Below are positions 42,649 through 51,310 of a stretch of DNA of 64,000 nt, in pieces. The first letter of the stretch is position 1; every line of letters begins with the position of its first letter. The translations under genes and the position numbers were made by a program. A model generated the notes under the pieces. That model was not told where the DNA came from and made no database searches. It saw only the letters and a list, made by a program, of their open reading frames with translations. Source of the DNA: Klebsiella michiganensis (GTDB lineage: Bacteria > Pseudomonadota > Gammaproteobacteria > Enterobacterales > Enterobacteriaceae); assembly GCA_000963575.1 (NCBI GenBank), contig CP011077.1, positions 868,001-932,000 on the forward strand. Direction: 5' to 3'.

Positions 42649-43910
42649 CGTGTATGCCCTAAAGAATTCGAGTTGCAGGCAGGCGGCAAGGCGGAGAGTC
42701 CCCGGGAGCACTGACTCACTATGTGACCGGGGTGAGCTGGCGCAGCCAACGCATCTGCGGCTTGAGATATGACAGGGATAAAACTCTCGGCAATAAAGCG
42801 GTCCATAGCAACCCACGCCAGCTCTGTGGGGTGCAGGCGATCCCAGTTCCAGCCGTTCTGATAAGGCTGGGCGTACATATCGAAATAGCGCACCTGATTT
42901 TGCTCGAGATACGCCCTTACCTGCCGGTCAACGGGCTGGAATTTTTGGGTATTTTTCAGCGCCCAGGGGTTAAGCGGATCGACTATCACCACAAACTGGG
43001 CGTGGCGAGATTTGAGCAGATCGATAGTGGCTTTGAAGGCTTCCATCTGGCGGTTTACCACCGGCGTTTCATACCACTCTTCCGCTGTTTTTCCGTCTTC
43101 GTAAACGCTTTTGTCCATCCACAACGTGGCGGCGCTTTCGTGGCGGCTCTGGTTCAGCACGCTGGCATGAGTCAACTGCTGGTTCCAGTCCGGGGCGGCG
43201 TACTTTTCGGCGGGTGCCGGCCACGGGCGATGCGGTTCAGGCACAATACGCAGCAGCGCCAGCCAGTGGTTTTTTACCAAAGTACAGAAGTTAGCAAACT
43301 CATAATTAACGGACTGCCAAATAACATTCGGATGCCAGCCGTATATTTTCATTTCGCCCAGGGTTAAATGGCTAATGTCCTCTTCATCAATATGGTGTAA
43401 GTAATTGACCAGGAAAGGACGGGCTTTTTCATCCGCCATCAGCGGGTTAAAAATAGCGGCCGGAAAATGATCGGCAAAAATAGCCGGAGGAATGGTGTCG
43501 AAATAAAAACTGTCCGGGGCAAACAGCAGAACGACTTTACTGTTTGCATTAAGATCGTTTTTAAAACGTGAAAGCAGCAGGAACTGTGTGATGTTATCGA
43601 CATAACTATCCCCGTAGGCCACTACCGGCTGATGTAATTGCTTATTAAAGTAATTATATACAGCGTAATGTTCATCTTCGGATGTCGAAACCTCGGAAGC
43701 ACCGAGGAAAAATAACGCATTGCCTTGTAATGCATGGGAAATCGTGGCTATTTTCTCTTTTTGCTCTTTCGCCGTACCTTCCATGGTTTTAATCAACGGC
43801 TGGAATGTTAGCGGCGTGGAGAAGCCCGTCACCAGGGCCGGAACGCATAAGACCAGAACGGCAAGCAGCGCCATCAGGATATGTAGGCAGAGAGTATTTT
43901 TGATTTTCAT
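42645..43910 (-). CDS. dltD: DltD-like SGNH-type transferase
   Basis: 421 residues. One N-terminal membrane helix (LHILMALLAVLVLCVPALV), then a periplasmic SGNH-like domain. The nucleophile motif is LGASEVS (GSSELS in Gram-positive DltD; the catalytic Ser position is kept) and the C-terminal dyad is DRLHP (Asp-x-x-His). DltD transfers the acyl group to the final acceptor. It is the promoter-proximal gene of the order dltD-X-B-A-C. The last 40 residues (ALAAPAHPGHIVSQ onward) extend beyond the usual domain. Confidence 0.85.
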   Translation of the reverse strand: MKIKNTLCLHILMALLAVLVLCVPALVTGFSTPLTFQPLIKTMEGTAKEQKEKIATISHALQGNALFFLGASEVSTSEDEHYAVYNYFNKQLHQPVVAYGDSYVDNITQFLLLSRFKNDLNANSKVVLLFAPDSFYFDTIPPAIFADHFPAAIFNPLMADEKARPFLVNYLHHIDEEDISHLTLGEMKIYGWHPNVIWQSVNYEFANFCTLVKNHWLALLRIVPEPHRPWPAPAEKYAAPDWNQQLTHASVLNQSRHESAATLWMDKSVYEDGKTAEEWYETPVVNRQMEAFKATIDLLKSRHAQFVVIVDPLNPWALKNTQKFQPVDRQVRAYLEQNQVRYFDMYAQPYQNGWNWDRLHPTELAWVAMDRFIAESFIPVISQAADALAAPAHPGHIVSQCSRGLSALPPACNSNSLGHTR

Positions 43911-44499
43911 TATTAATGTAAGGTTACATAACGACCATTTGTTTAAAATTTGTTATTTTGTCTCAACACAACAAATCATCCCTGTGTACCGCTGCACTAT
44001 ATACCAGCCTTCCCCCCGATGATGAGCGTTGCTGTGTAACGGTATGTACAATGAACTTAGCCCGGTAATAAAAATCTGTGCGGCTATGCCAGAGTAAACC
44101 AGGGCAGACAGTGGGGATTCTTCCGGGGGCTTATGTCAGATGGCCTAACTTTCCTGTGCGGGTTTATTGCAACGTAAATCGACGCCCAGCGGATAAGCAA
44201 GCATGAGGGAAATAATTTCTTTACGGGGTGAGGAACTTAATTGTTTATTTCTAAGTGATTTTGTTGAGTAATATTTTAAATATTAGTAAATAAAATAAAT
44301 TCTTAAGGTTAATTTAATATATTGATGCTTTGTGAGTTATTAATAGCATTGATTTTATTGAGTTTTGTTTTCATAGCACAGCTGTCTACCCGCCATGGCA
44401 GAGAGGAAGAAAATAAAGCTGCATTTTATCGGCCGGAGGAGCAATATACTTATCCTGTCCGCCATCCGTTGCCTGAAACCCTTACCGTGAGTTAATGCC
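43911..44499. other. Gene-free region upstream of dltD
   Basis: About 590 bp, strongly AT-rich from 44210 to 44370. It should contain the leftward dlt promoter and the rightward acetyltransferase promoter. No box could be assigned with confidence and no coding frame is convincing. Confidence 0.5.
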
Positions 44500-45012
44500 A
44501 TGAGTTTGAAAATACGTAGAGCAAAGCCGGAAGACGTGTCGCTTCTGGCGGCGCTGGGGAGTACAAGCTATCGCTATCACTTTGAACAGTATTGGGTTTC
44601 CGGGGAAGAACTTCGGGCCTTTATTGAGCAGGAATACGGGCAGGAAACGCTGGCCGAAAGCCTGGCCGATCCGACGGTTAGCTGGTTTATTGCTGAGGCT
44701 GAAAAGCTGGTAGGGTTTGCCAAAATCAGCTGGCATCGCCCGGTGCCTGAGCAGTCGTTTTCGGGCGCGTTGCTCAACAAACTCTACCTTGCTCCCGGAG
44801 AAACAGGTAAAAACTATGGCCGGCTGATTTTTGACGAAATGCTCCAACTGGCGCAGAAACGAGATCAGAATTATTTCTGGCTGGAAGTGCTGGAGGGTAA
44901 CCTCGGCGCAAGGCGTTTTTACGAGGCCCAGGGCATGCGCCACTTAACCAGCGAAACATTTTCCAGCGCCACCCAAACCAGCACCATACATATTCTCGGC
45001 AAGAGTATTTAA
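44500..45012 (+). CDS. GNAT-family N-acetyltransferase
   Basis: 170 residues. Acetyl-CoA-binding motif A is LNKLYLAPGETGKNYGRLIF with the Q/R-x-x-G-x-G/A-like turn TGKNYG; motif B is NYFWLEVLEGNLGARRFYE. The substrate is unknown. It stands alone between the dlt and srf gene sets. Confidence 0.85.
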   Translation: MSLKIRRAKPEDVSLLAALGSTSYRYHFEQYWVSGEELRAFIEQEYGQETLAESLADPTVSWFIAEAEKLVGFAKISWHRPVPEQSFSGALLNKLYLAPGETGKNYGRLIFDEMLQLAQKRDQNYFWLEVLEGNLGARRFYEAQGMRHLTSETFSSATQTSTIHILGKSI

Positions 45013-45448
45013 ACGTGATGAAGTCTGCTCTGCAGCCTGCTTTTTCGATTGCCCTCCTGGGGGCAGACTGGTTTTTTAGCCGGGAAACCAGTGCGCAAGA
45101 ACGGTTTGAATTGAGTCCATTTCATCTGGAGTGGATGGCGACATGTAACAAAAATAGGTCAGTTCACGCGAATCATAAAAGCAATCAGTCGGGCGATAAT
45201 GCATTCACTCTCAACGCATAAAACAATACCAACAATGTTTGTCGGCGGCATGATATATCAGCTCTGATACCCCTCGTCCAAAATCAAGGTTCATGACCAT
45301 GCAACACTGTTGTCGCTGAGGCTCCCCACCAAAAAAGGTAGTTTCCGCGTTTCGGGATTGATTTTAATTACCAGAGATATAAGGATGTGGCGTTGCAGAA
45401 TATTCTTATTGACGTTTTTTCGTCAGCTCTGGGTCGTAGTTTAAATAA
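45013..45448. other. Intergenic region before the srf gene set
   Basis: About 435 bp with no convincing gene (a 68-codon frame at 45015 has no motif). It probably holds the promoter of the following gene set; no specific operator was recognised. Confidence 0.45.
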
Positions 45449-46675
45449 ATGATAAGAATTACCCGAACCGCTGAGCCTGGGGCTCAGGGTCAGTGGGCTA
45501 TTGCTAATTATCCCGAGTTGATTTCTCTGCTTGGGCAGCATCTTCCCGTAAATATGGCGAATTTATTTGCCAGGCCTTCTGCCGCCAGTGACGGCGCGAT
45601 TGAGTGGTACAGCGAATTGAATGGCAAACCTGTGCCGCTCGCTGAACTCTCTCAGGTTGAGGCCGGGCGTCTGGAGATGCTGCTTAAAGAAAAGCTGGCG
45701 GTGATAGCCGAGCTCTACGCTAAATTGCAATCACAAGGCAAGCTGTCCGCAGACACCTTGGCGTTATTATTCACGGCTTCCACAATGCCGGATCGTAACA
45801 ATATATGGTCCGTCGGCGGCGTACCAGTGATCACCCTTTGGCCGGTGAATCGTGTGAGTAATACACCCGCGGCTGTTGTTACCAGGCGCCTTTGGTGGCC
45901 CTGGCTGTTAGCCTTTTTATTTATTGTTGCCATTGTCCTTTTCCTGTTACGTGGCTGCATGACGCAAACGGCTGAGCCTGCCCTGGTAATACCCACCCCA
46001 TCACCGGGGATGACGCCTGAACAATCGGTTAAAAAACTCTGTCCAGCTCAGAGAACTGCGCAGCAAGCGCCTGAAGTCGTTGTTATTTTTGATGCGTCCG
46101 GCTCAATGTCTCTTAGCATGGACGTTACGCCTGAGGAGCTAAAACGCTGGTCTGAACAAAAGCCGGTAGCCAATATTGAGCGTGAGCCGCGGCGGATTAC
46201 TCTCGCTCGTTCATCTGCCAATCAAATCATTGATTCTCTACCAAAAGACATGAACATTAGCCTGATTGCCGCGGAAAGCTGCAATCGTGTGACCACAACA
46301 CCGCCATTCCCATGGGCGCAGCGGGCGGCTTTAAAAGCAAGTATTGACGCCATTGAACCCGTAGGCAAAACGGCGCTTGCAGAGGCACTGACTAAGGCGG
46401 GGAAAATGGTTGATGGCGTGAAGCGTGATGCCATTATTCTGTTGATTACTGACGGCGACGAAACCTGTGGGGGCGATCCCTGCGCGGTTGCTCAGGCTTT
46501 AAAGCAGGCGAAACCTCGTTTGCAGATTAACGTTGTTGATATCATGAATAGTGGGGCCGGGAACTGCATTGCCAGCAATACCGGAGGCAGTGTATTTGCC
46601 GTGAACAACACGAAAGAATTTAGCTCGATGATGAACAAAGCTCTGGATGAATATATTCCCGAGGGCTGCGAGTGA
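45449..46675 (+). CDS. SrfA-like N-domain + single membrane helix + VWA domain protein
   Basis: 408 residues. Residues 1-140 match the N-terminal region of the SrfA protein encoded next (shared pattern: Trp-Tyr, Gly-x-x-x-Pro, PDxNxxW.VxGxPVI). One membrane helix (about 150-170, WLLAFLFIVAIVLFLL) follows, then a VWA domain (about 207-405) outside the cytoplasm with MIDAS DASGS at Asp215 and ITDGDETCGG. Four or more Cys fit a periplasmic location. No ribosome site is obvious. A 245-bp gap separates it from srfA. Function unknown. Confidence 0.7.
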   Translation: MIRITRTAEPGAQGQWAIANYPELISLLGQHLPVNMANLFARPSAASDGAIEWYSELNGKPVPLAELSQVEAGRLEMLLKEKLAVIAELYAKLQSQGKLSADTLALLFTASTMPDRNNIWSVGGVPVITLWPVNRVSNTPAAVVTRRLWWPWLLAFLFIVAIVLFLLRGCMTQTAEPALVIPTPSPGMTPEQSVKKLCPAQRTAQQAPEVVVIFDASGSMSLSMDVTPEELKRWSEQKPVANIEREPRRITLARSSANQIIDSLPKDMNISLIAAESCNRVTTTPPFPWAQRAALKASIDAIEPVGKTALAEALTKAGKMVDGVKRDAIILLITDGDETCGGDPCAVAQALKQAKPRLQINVVDIMNSGAGNCIASNTGGSVFAVNNTKEFSSMMNKALDEYIPEGCE

Positions 46676-46920
46676 TTGTGAAAGGCACGGTGTTTTTTTC
46701 TGTAATAGTTTCATTACGGAATGAATTTTCTGTTCTTAATGTTCCGGAGAATTTAATTTAGGGCTGAATTTTATTATCGCAGTGCCGATAACAGCTTCAG
46801 TATTTTTATAAAAATTATTCTCTGTATTGAGAAGGGACAAGTCTGCCTCCGAGCCGTGCGTTGATGCTGATAAACATCAATGTTCTTCACTCTTTTAATT
46901 AACCGCAAGGGCATGCAAAC

Positions 46921-48315
46921 GTGAAAGAAATGTTCCTGTATAGCGACAGGCTCGAAAAGTTTCAGTCGATGGGCGAAAACGGACAGGCGGTTTATATTTC
47001 CGCGCTTCAGCTCAGAGAAACGCTGCGTTTACGTCGGCACGCCGCTATTGCTGACATGCTGGCTATTCCCCAGGTCAGCGAACAGGGGGACCGTATTGAC
47101 TGGTATGCCCCGTTTTCCGGGGATGTTATTCCGTGGTCTGCGGCGACTGAAAGCGAAAAACAAACTGCCCTTAGCCAGCTTGAGCTTAATCACGCCTCGC
47201 TGCGTAAATTCAGCGAAGAGCTGGGTCAACACAAGCTTCCCGAGCAGCGGTTATTTGGCCAACTGCTGAATAAAGCTCTCCAGTTTCCAGATAACCAGCA
47301 TGTCTGGCTGGTAGACGGTAAACCGGTGGTGAGTTTTTGGGGGTTCGTTAATGCTCGCCACCAGATGCGTCTCGACCCGCTGGATTGTCTGCGCCCGACT
47401 GTTTCACCGCCTTCTCCTGCCTTGCCGTTTTCCCCTGTCACACCGGTAGCTGCTGTGCAGACTGAGCCTGTCAATACCTCTGTGGCCCCGCTGCGGCGTG
47501 GGTGGTGGTGGCGTTTCCCCGCCTGGTTACGCTGGTTGCTACCGCTGCTACTGCTGCTCCTTATTGCACTCTTTTTCCTGCGTAGCTGCGTGCCGGGGGC
47601 CACCCTTCCAGGGCTTAACGGCCTGAATGGATACATCTCTCAACCCGTCTCTTCTGAGCCTACGGTTGCACTTCACCCAGCCTCCGGAGGCGTGTCCGCG
47701 TCGGGAGGAGTCCCTATTCATGCACAGGTTTCTGAAACCGCCGCAGGCGCAGAAATTACACCGGAGGCGGGCGTCGAATCAGCCTCACTGGTTCCTGATC
47801 CTGAACAACACGCTGGCAATGAGCCCGTGCAGCCTTCAGAGCCATTGGCTCAGGCAGAAGCTCCGGCTGCTGAAGTTCAGCCCGCGCAGCCTGAGAACGC
47901 CGAACCGGCAAACAATGCGGTCGCCAAAACGCCGCTATCCATCCCGGGAAGCGCCCTGGCGCAGGGAAATACTGATTTTCTGAACGGCCGCTGGCATGCC
48001 GGCTCGGGGATTCAGGATCGGCGTACTGGCAAGCCGCTCAGCCTTAACTATCAAATTAAAAATGGCCAGGGCGAGGTGCAAATGACTCGCGGCGATGGCG
48101 TTGACTGTCGGGGTGCCGTGAAAGCCGCGATTCAATCCGGTCAGTTGGTTATCAATAACCAGGGCGAAGCGCAGTGTTCTGACGGCTCGGTTTACCAGAT
48201 GCCTGAAATTCTTTGCACCCCAGGCGCGCAGAGCGTTGCTGACTGTAAAGGCCGTTACGATGCCAAAACCCTATTCCCCCTTTCGATGAAGCAAGAGGCA
48301 AGTCATGCTGGCTGA
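46921..48315 (+). CDS. srfA: SrfA family protein
   Basis: 464 residues, the length of Salmonella SrfA. The start is GTG 46921 with AAGGG nine bases upstream. Cytoplasmic N-domain (1-150, shared with the preceding protein), Pro-rich linker, basic-aromatic stretch RRGWWWRFPAW and a membrane helix about 205-222, then a Pro/Ala/Glu-rich periplasmic spacer (225-345) and a beta-rich domain (about 355-450, NGRWHAGSGIQDRR) with Cys pairs. The 3' end overlaps srfB by 11 bases. The srf genes were named as SsrB-regulated in Salmonella; their biochemical role is unknown. Confidence 0.8.
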   Translation: MKEMFLYSDRLEKFQSMGENGQAVYISALQLRETLRLRRHAAIADMLAIPQVSEQGDRIDWYAPFSGDVIPWSAATESEKQTALSQLELNHASLRKFSEELGQHKLPEQRLFGQLLNKALQFPDNQHVWLVDGKPVVSFWGFVNARHQMRLDPLDCLRPTVSPPSPALPFSPVTPVAAVQTEPVNTSVAPLRRGWWWRFPAWLRWLLPLLLLLLIALFFLRSCVPGATLPGLNGLNGYISQPVSSEPTVALHPASGGVSASGGVPIHAQVSETAAGAEITPEAGVESASLVPDPEQHAGNEPVQPSEPLAQAEAPAAEVQPAQPENAEPANNAVAKTPLSIPGSALAQGNTDFLNGRWHAGSGIQDRRTGKPLSLNYQIKNGQGEVQMTRGDGVDCRGAVKAAIQSGQLVINNQGEAQCSDGSVYQMPEILCTPGAQSVADCKGRYDAKTLFPLSMKQEASHAG

Positions 48316-51310
48316 AATCACTGATTTTAAAACACAAGTAAAACTGATCCGTGACAGTGGGATTCAGTTCCTCGACTTCGCTTTCAACCTGCCTGCCCGT
48401 AAAGAGTACGGTGAGTTTCTGCGCCAGCAGGGGGAAGGCCCTGTGATGCGCCTGATCTACCGGGAACGTGAGGATAAATTCCAGATCCCAGGGCCGGATA
48501 ATGTGCCAGCCAAATATGCCGAGTCTGAATATTCTCTTTCAACGGAAGAGTCGCTGCGCCTGCTGCAAGGCGTCTGGTTACCGCTGCCGTTTTTCCGCTT
48601 CAGCCCGCCTCGCGCTTTTGCCCAGGGACCAACAAACTGGGTGCGTGTCCAGTTCCATGAACTGGCCGAGCCCGATGAAAAAGGCAATTGCTGGCGTGCG
48701 GTTGTTATTTTCGATACCCGAATTTTGCCTAACCACAGTAACACGCAATATCTTGCGCCAGGTGAAGACGATGTTCGTTCCGGCACTGGGTTTGCGCTCG
48801 CCCGGCATAACCATGAAATGGGGGAGTTCCTCGCGCTACCGTGGGTGGATGAGTGGCTGCGTGATGTTTACACCACGCAGGCAAAAGAACGGTTGAAGCA
48901 GCATTACGAAGACAATGAGGAAAAGCTGCTTCTCAAAGAGCATCAGGCGCATTACCTCAATTTGTTAAGCGTGCTGGATAAGGATATCAAGCTGCCGGAA
49001 GTCCAGGTCAACGATGTCAAAATACGCGATACCGCCATCCCGGTGGATTTGGTTCTGGATATCGGTAACTCGCGCAGCTGCGGCATTTTGATTGAAGAGC
49101 ATCGCGATGATAACAAGGGGTTGTCACAGCTTTACCAGCTCCAGCTGCGCGACCTCAGCCTGCCGCAATATGTCTATAACGAACCTTTTGACAGCCGACT
49201 CGAATTTGCCCAGGCAGAATTCGGCAAGCAGGACTTCTCGCTGAAAAGTGGGCGTAGCGAGGCATTTACCTGGCCGACCATTGGCCGGGTGGGCGGGGAG
49301 GCGTTCCGTATGGCGTCGCAGCGTCTGGGAACGGAAGGTTCAACAGGTATCTCCAGCCCAAAACGCTACTTGTGGGATAACCATCCGTATTCTCCCGGCT
49401 GGCGTTTTAGCCAGGCGTTTGTTAAGTCGGATCGTGAACCTCTGGCCACTGCGGCACCGTTGCTTTACATGCTCAACGATCAGGGCGAGCTGCTTATCAA
49501 TTTGCATGAAGATCGGCGTATGCCGGTGTTTTCACCGATTTATACCCGTAGCTCGTTGATGACGATGATGCTCTCCGAAGTGCTGAGCCAGGCGTTGATG
49601 CAAATCAACAGCCCGGCACAGCGCCTGAAGATGAACCACGCCAGCACGCCTCGCCGACTGCGCAATGTCATCATGACCGTGCCGCCGGCAATGCCAAAAC
49701 CGGAGCGGGCTATTTTCGAACAAGGTATGTGTGATGCCATTCGCCTGGTCTGGAAAGCGCTCGGCTGGGAGGAAATGGACTACGAAGGGGACGATATAAA
49801 TCAGCTTAAGCACCCGCATCCCGGCGTCCATGTGAAGTGGGACGAGGCAACCTGCGGGCAGCTTGTCTATATGTACAACGAAACCCAAAACTACTTTGGC
49901 GGGCGTACCGACGAATTCTTTGCCGCCACGCGCCGGCAGGATAACCAGCAGACAAGCCAGGACAAGCGAAGCCTGAAAGTGGCCTCAATTGATATTGGCG
50001 GTGGCACAACTGACCTGGTGATTACCCGCTATACCCTGGACGATGGGCAGGGCGTTAACGTGCGCATTACGCCGAAGCAGTTGTTCCGCGAAGGGTTCAA
50101 AGTCGCCGGGGACGATATCTTGCTTGATGTCATCCAGCTGTATATCCAGCCTGCGGTAAAAGCGGCCATCATGAAAGTCGGGCATAGCGATATGGCGGCT
50201 GAGTCAATGATGTCCCAGCTTTTTGGCAGTGAAGCTATTGATGCCGGTAAACAGGTTCTCCGCCAGCAGTTGACGCTGCAAATCTTCGCCCCGCTGGCGC
50301 TCGCTATTCTCCATCGCTACGAAGATTACCTGCCGGAAAATGGTCGTGAAGTGCTGAATTATCGCTTCCGGGAAATGCTGCCTGAAAGCCAGCCGACCGC
50401 CAAGGTGCAGGAGTATGTCAACGAACTGGTGCGCGTTGGTCAACTTAGCGATGTCGCGCCATTCTCTATTCTCGATGTGCCGCTTGAAGTGGATATCTCT
50501 CAGTTACATAACGAGTTTATCGACCCCCGCAACGGGCGGATGAATATTTGCCACAGCCTGCGGGCGCTTTGTGAAGTGCTCTGGCACTACAAATGTGACG
50601 TGCTGTTGCTGACCGGACGACCTTCTCGCTTGCCGGGCATTCAGGCCTTGATTCGTCAGTTGCAGCCGGTTCCACCTTCCCGCGTGCTGCCACTGCATGG
50701 GTATGAAACCGGAGGCTGGTATCCGTTCAACAAGAAAGGCTGCATTGACGATCCGAAATCAACTGCGGTGGTCGGGGCAATGCTATGCCTGCTGGCGGAA
50801 GGCTCGCGGCTCAATAATTTCTATTTCCGCACGGCGAATTTCCAGCCGTACTCCACCATCCGCTATCTCGGCATGTTGGACAGCAACAATGTCATTAAAG
50901 ACGGCAACGTCTTTTATCGGGACATTGATCTCGATCGGCCTGATTTTGAGCTCGACCAGAATCAGAGCTTTGAGTCCAGAGGTGAAATGCGGATCGGTTT
51001 CCGTCAGTTGGATAACGAACGCTGGCCTGCCTCTGCGCTTTACACCCTGAAAATTACCAATTCCAAACTGGCCGCCGAACTGGCGGGGGATGCGGTGATC
51101 AAGATGCAGCTTATTGCCGAGCAGGGAAAGCCTCGGGGTGGTGAAGAGAGCGTCAGCCCGGAGAAATTCAAACTTGAACAGCCGACGCTGGAGTTTGGCT
51201 CTGGCCGCGGCATCAAGAAAGATGACGTGGCATTCCAACTGAATACCCTGGTCGGTAATGGCCTTGGTGAAACCCATTACTGGCTGGACAGCGGGAGTAT
51301 TAAAAGCTGA
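48305..51310 (+). CDS. srfB: SrfB, large actin/Hsp70-like (ASKHA) ATPase
   Basis: 1001 residues, cytoplasmic, no signal peptide. Three nucleotide-binding signatures of the Hsp70/actin superfamily are visible in order: phosphate-1 LVLDIGNSRSCGIL (about 248), phosphate-2 SIDIGGGTTDLVI (about 561) and adenosine motif LLLTGRPSRLPGIQ (about 767). An N-terminal region of about 240 residues and a beta-rich C-terminus (about 870-1001) frame the ATPase core. The start overlaps srfA and the stop overlaps srfC (TGATG), so the SrfA-B-C proteins are probably made in fixed ratio. Confidence 0.88.
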   Translation: MLAEITDFKTQVKLIRDSGIQFLDFAFNLPARKEYGEFLRQQGEGPVMRLIYREREDKFQIPGPDNVPAKYAESEYSLSTEESLRLLQGVWLPLPFFRFSPPRAFAQGPTNWVRVQFHELAEPDEKGNCWRAVVIFDTRILPNHSNTQYLAPGEDDVRSGTGFALARHNHEMGEFLALPWVDEWLRDVYTTQAKERLKQHYEDNEEKLLLKEHQAHYLNLLSVLDKDIKLPEVQVNDVKIRDTAIPVDLVLDIGNSRSCGILIEEHRDDNKGLSQLYQLQLRDLSLPQYVYNEPFDSRLEFAQAEFGKQDFSLKSGRSEAFTWPTIGRVGGEAFRMASQRLGTEGSTGISSPKRYLWDNHPYSPGWRFSQAFVKSDREPLATAAPLLYMLNDQGELLINLHEDRRMPVFSPIYTRSSLMTMMLSEVLSQALMQINSPAQRLKMNHASTPRRLRNVIMTVPPAMPKPERAIFEQGMCDAIRLVWKALGWEEMDYEGDDINQLKHPHPGVHVKWDEATCGQLVYMYNETQNYFGGRTDEFFAATRRQDNQQTSQDKRSLKVASIDIGGGTTDLVITRYTLDDGQGVNVRITPKQLFREGFKVAGDDILLDVIQLYIQPAVKAAIMKVGHSDMAAESMMSQLFGSEAIDAGKQVLRQQLTLQIFAPLALAILHRYEDYLPENGREVLNYRFREMLPESQPTAKVQEYVNELVRVGQLSDVAPFSILDVPLEVDISQLHNEFIDPRNGRMNICHSLRALCEVLWHYKCDVLLLTGRPSRLPGIQALIRQLQPVPPSRVLPLHGYETGGWYPFNKKGCIDDPKSTAVVGAMLCLLAEGSRLNNFYFRTANFQPYSTIRYLGMLDSNNVIKDGNVFYRDIDLDRPDFELDQNQSFESRGEMRIGFRQLDNERWPASALYTLKITNSKLAAELAGDAVIKMQLIAEQGKPRGGEESVSPEKFKLEQPTLEFGSGRGIKKDDVAFQLNTLVGNGLGETHYWLDSGSIKS

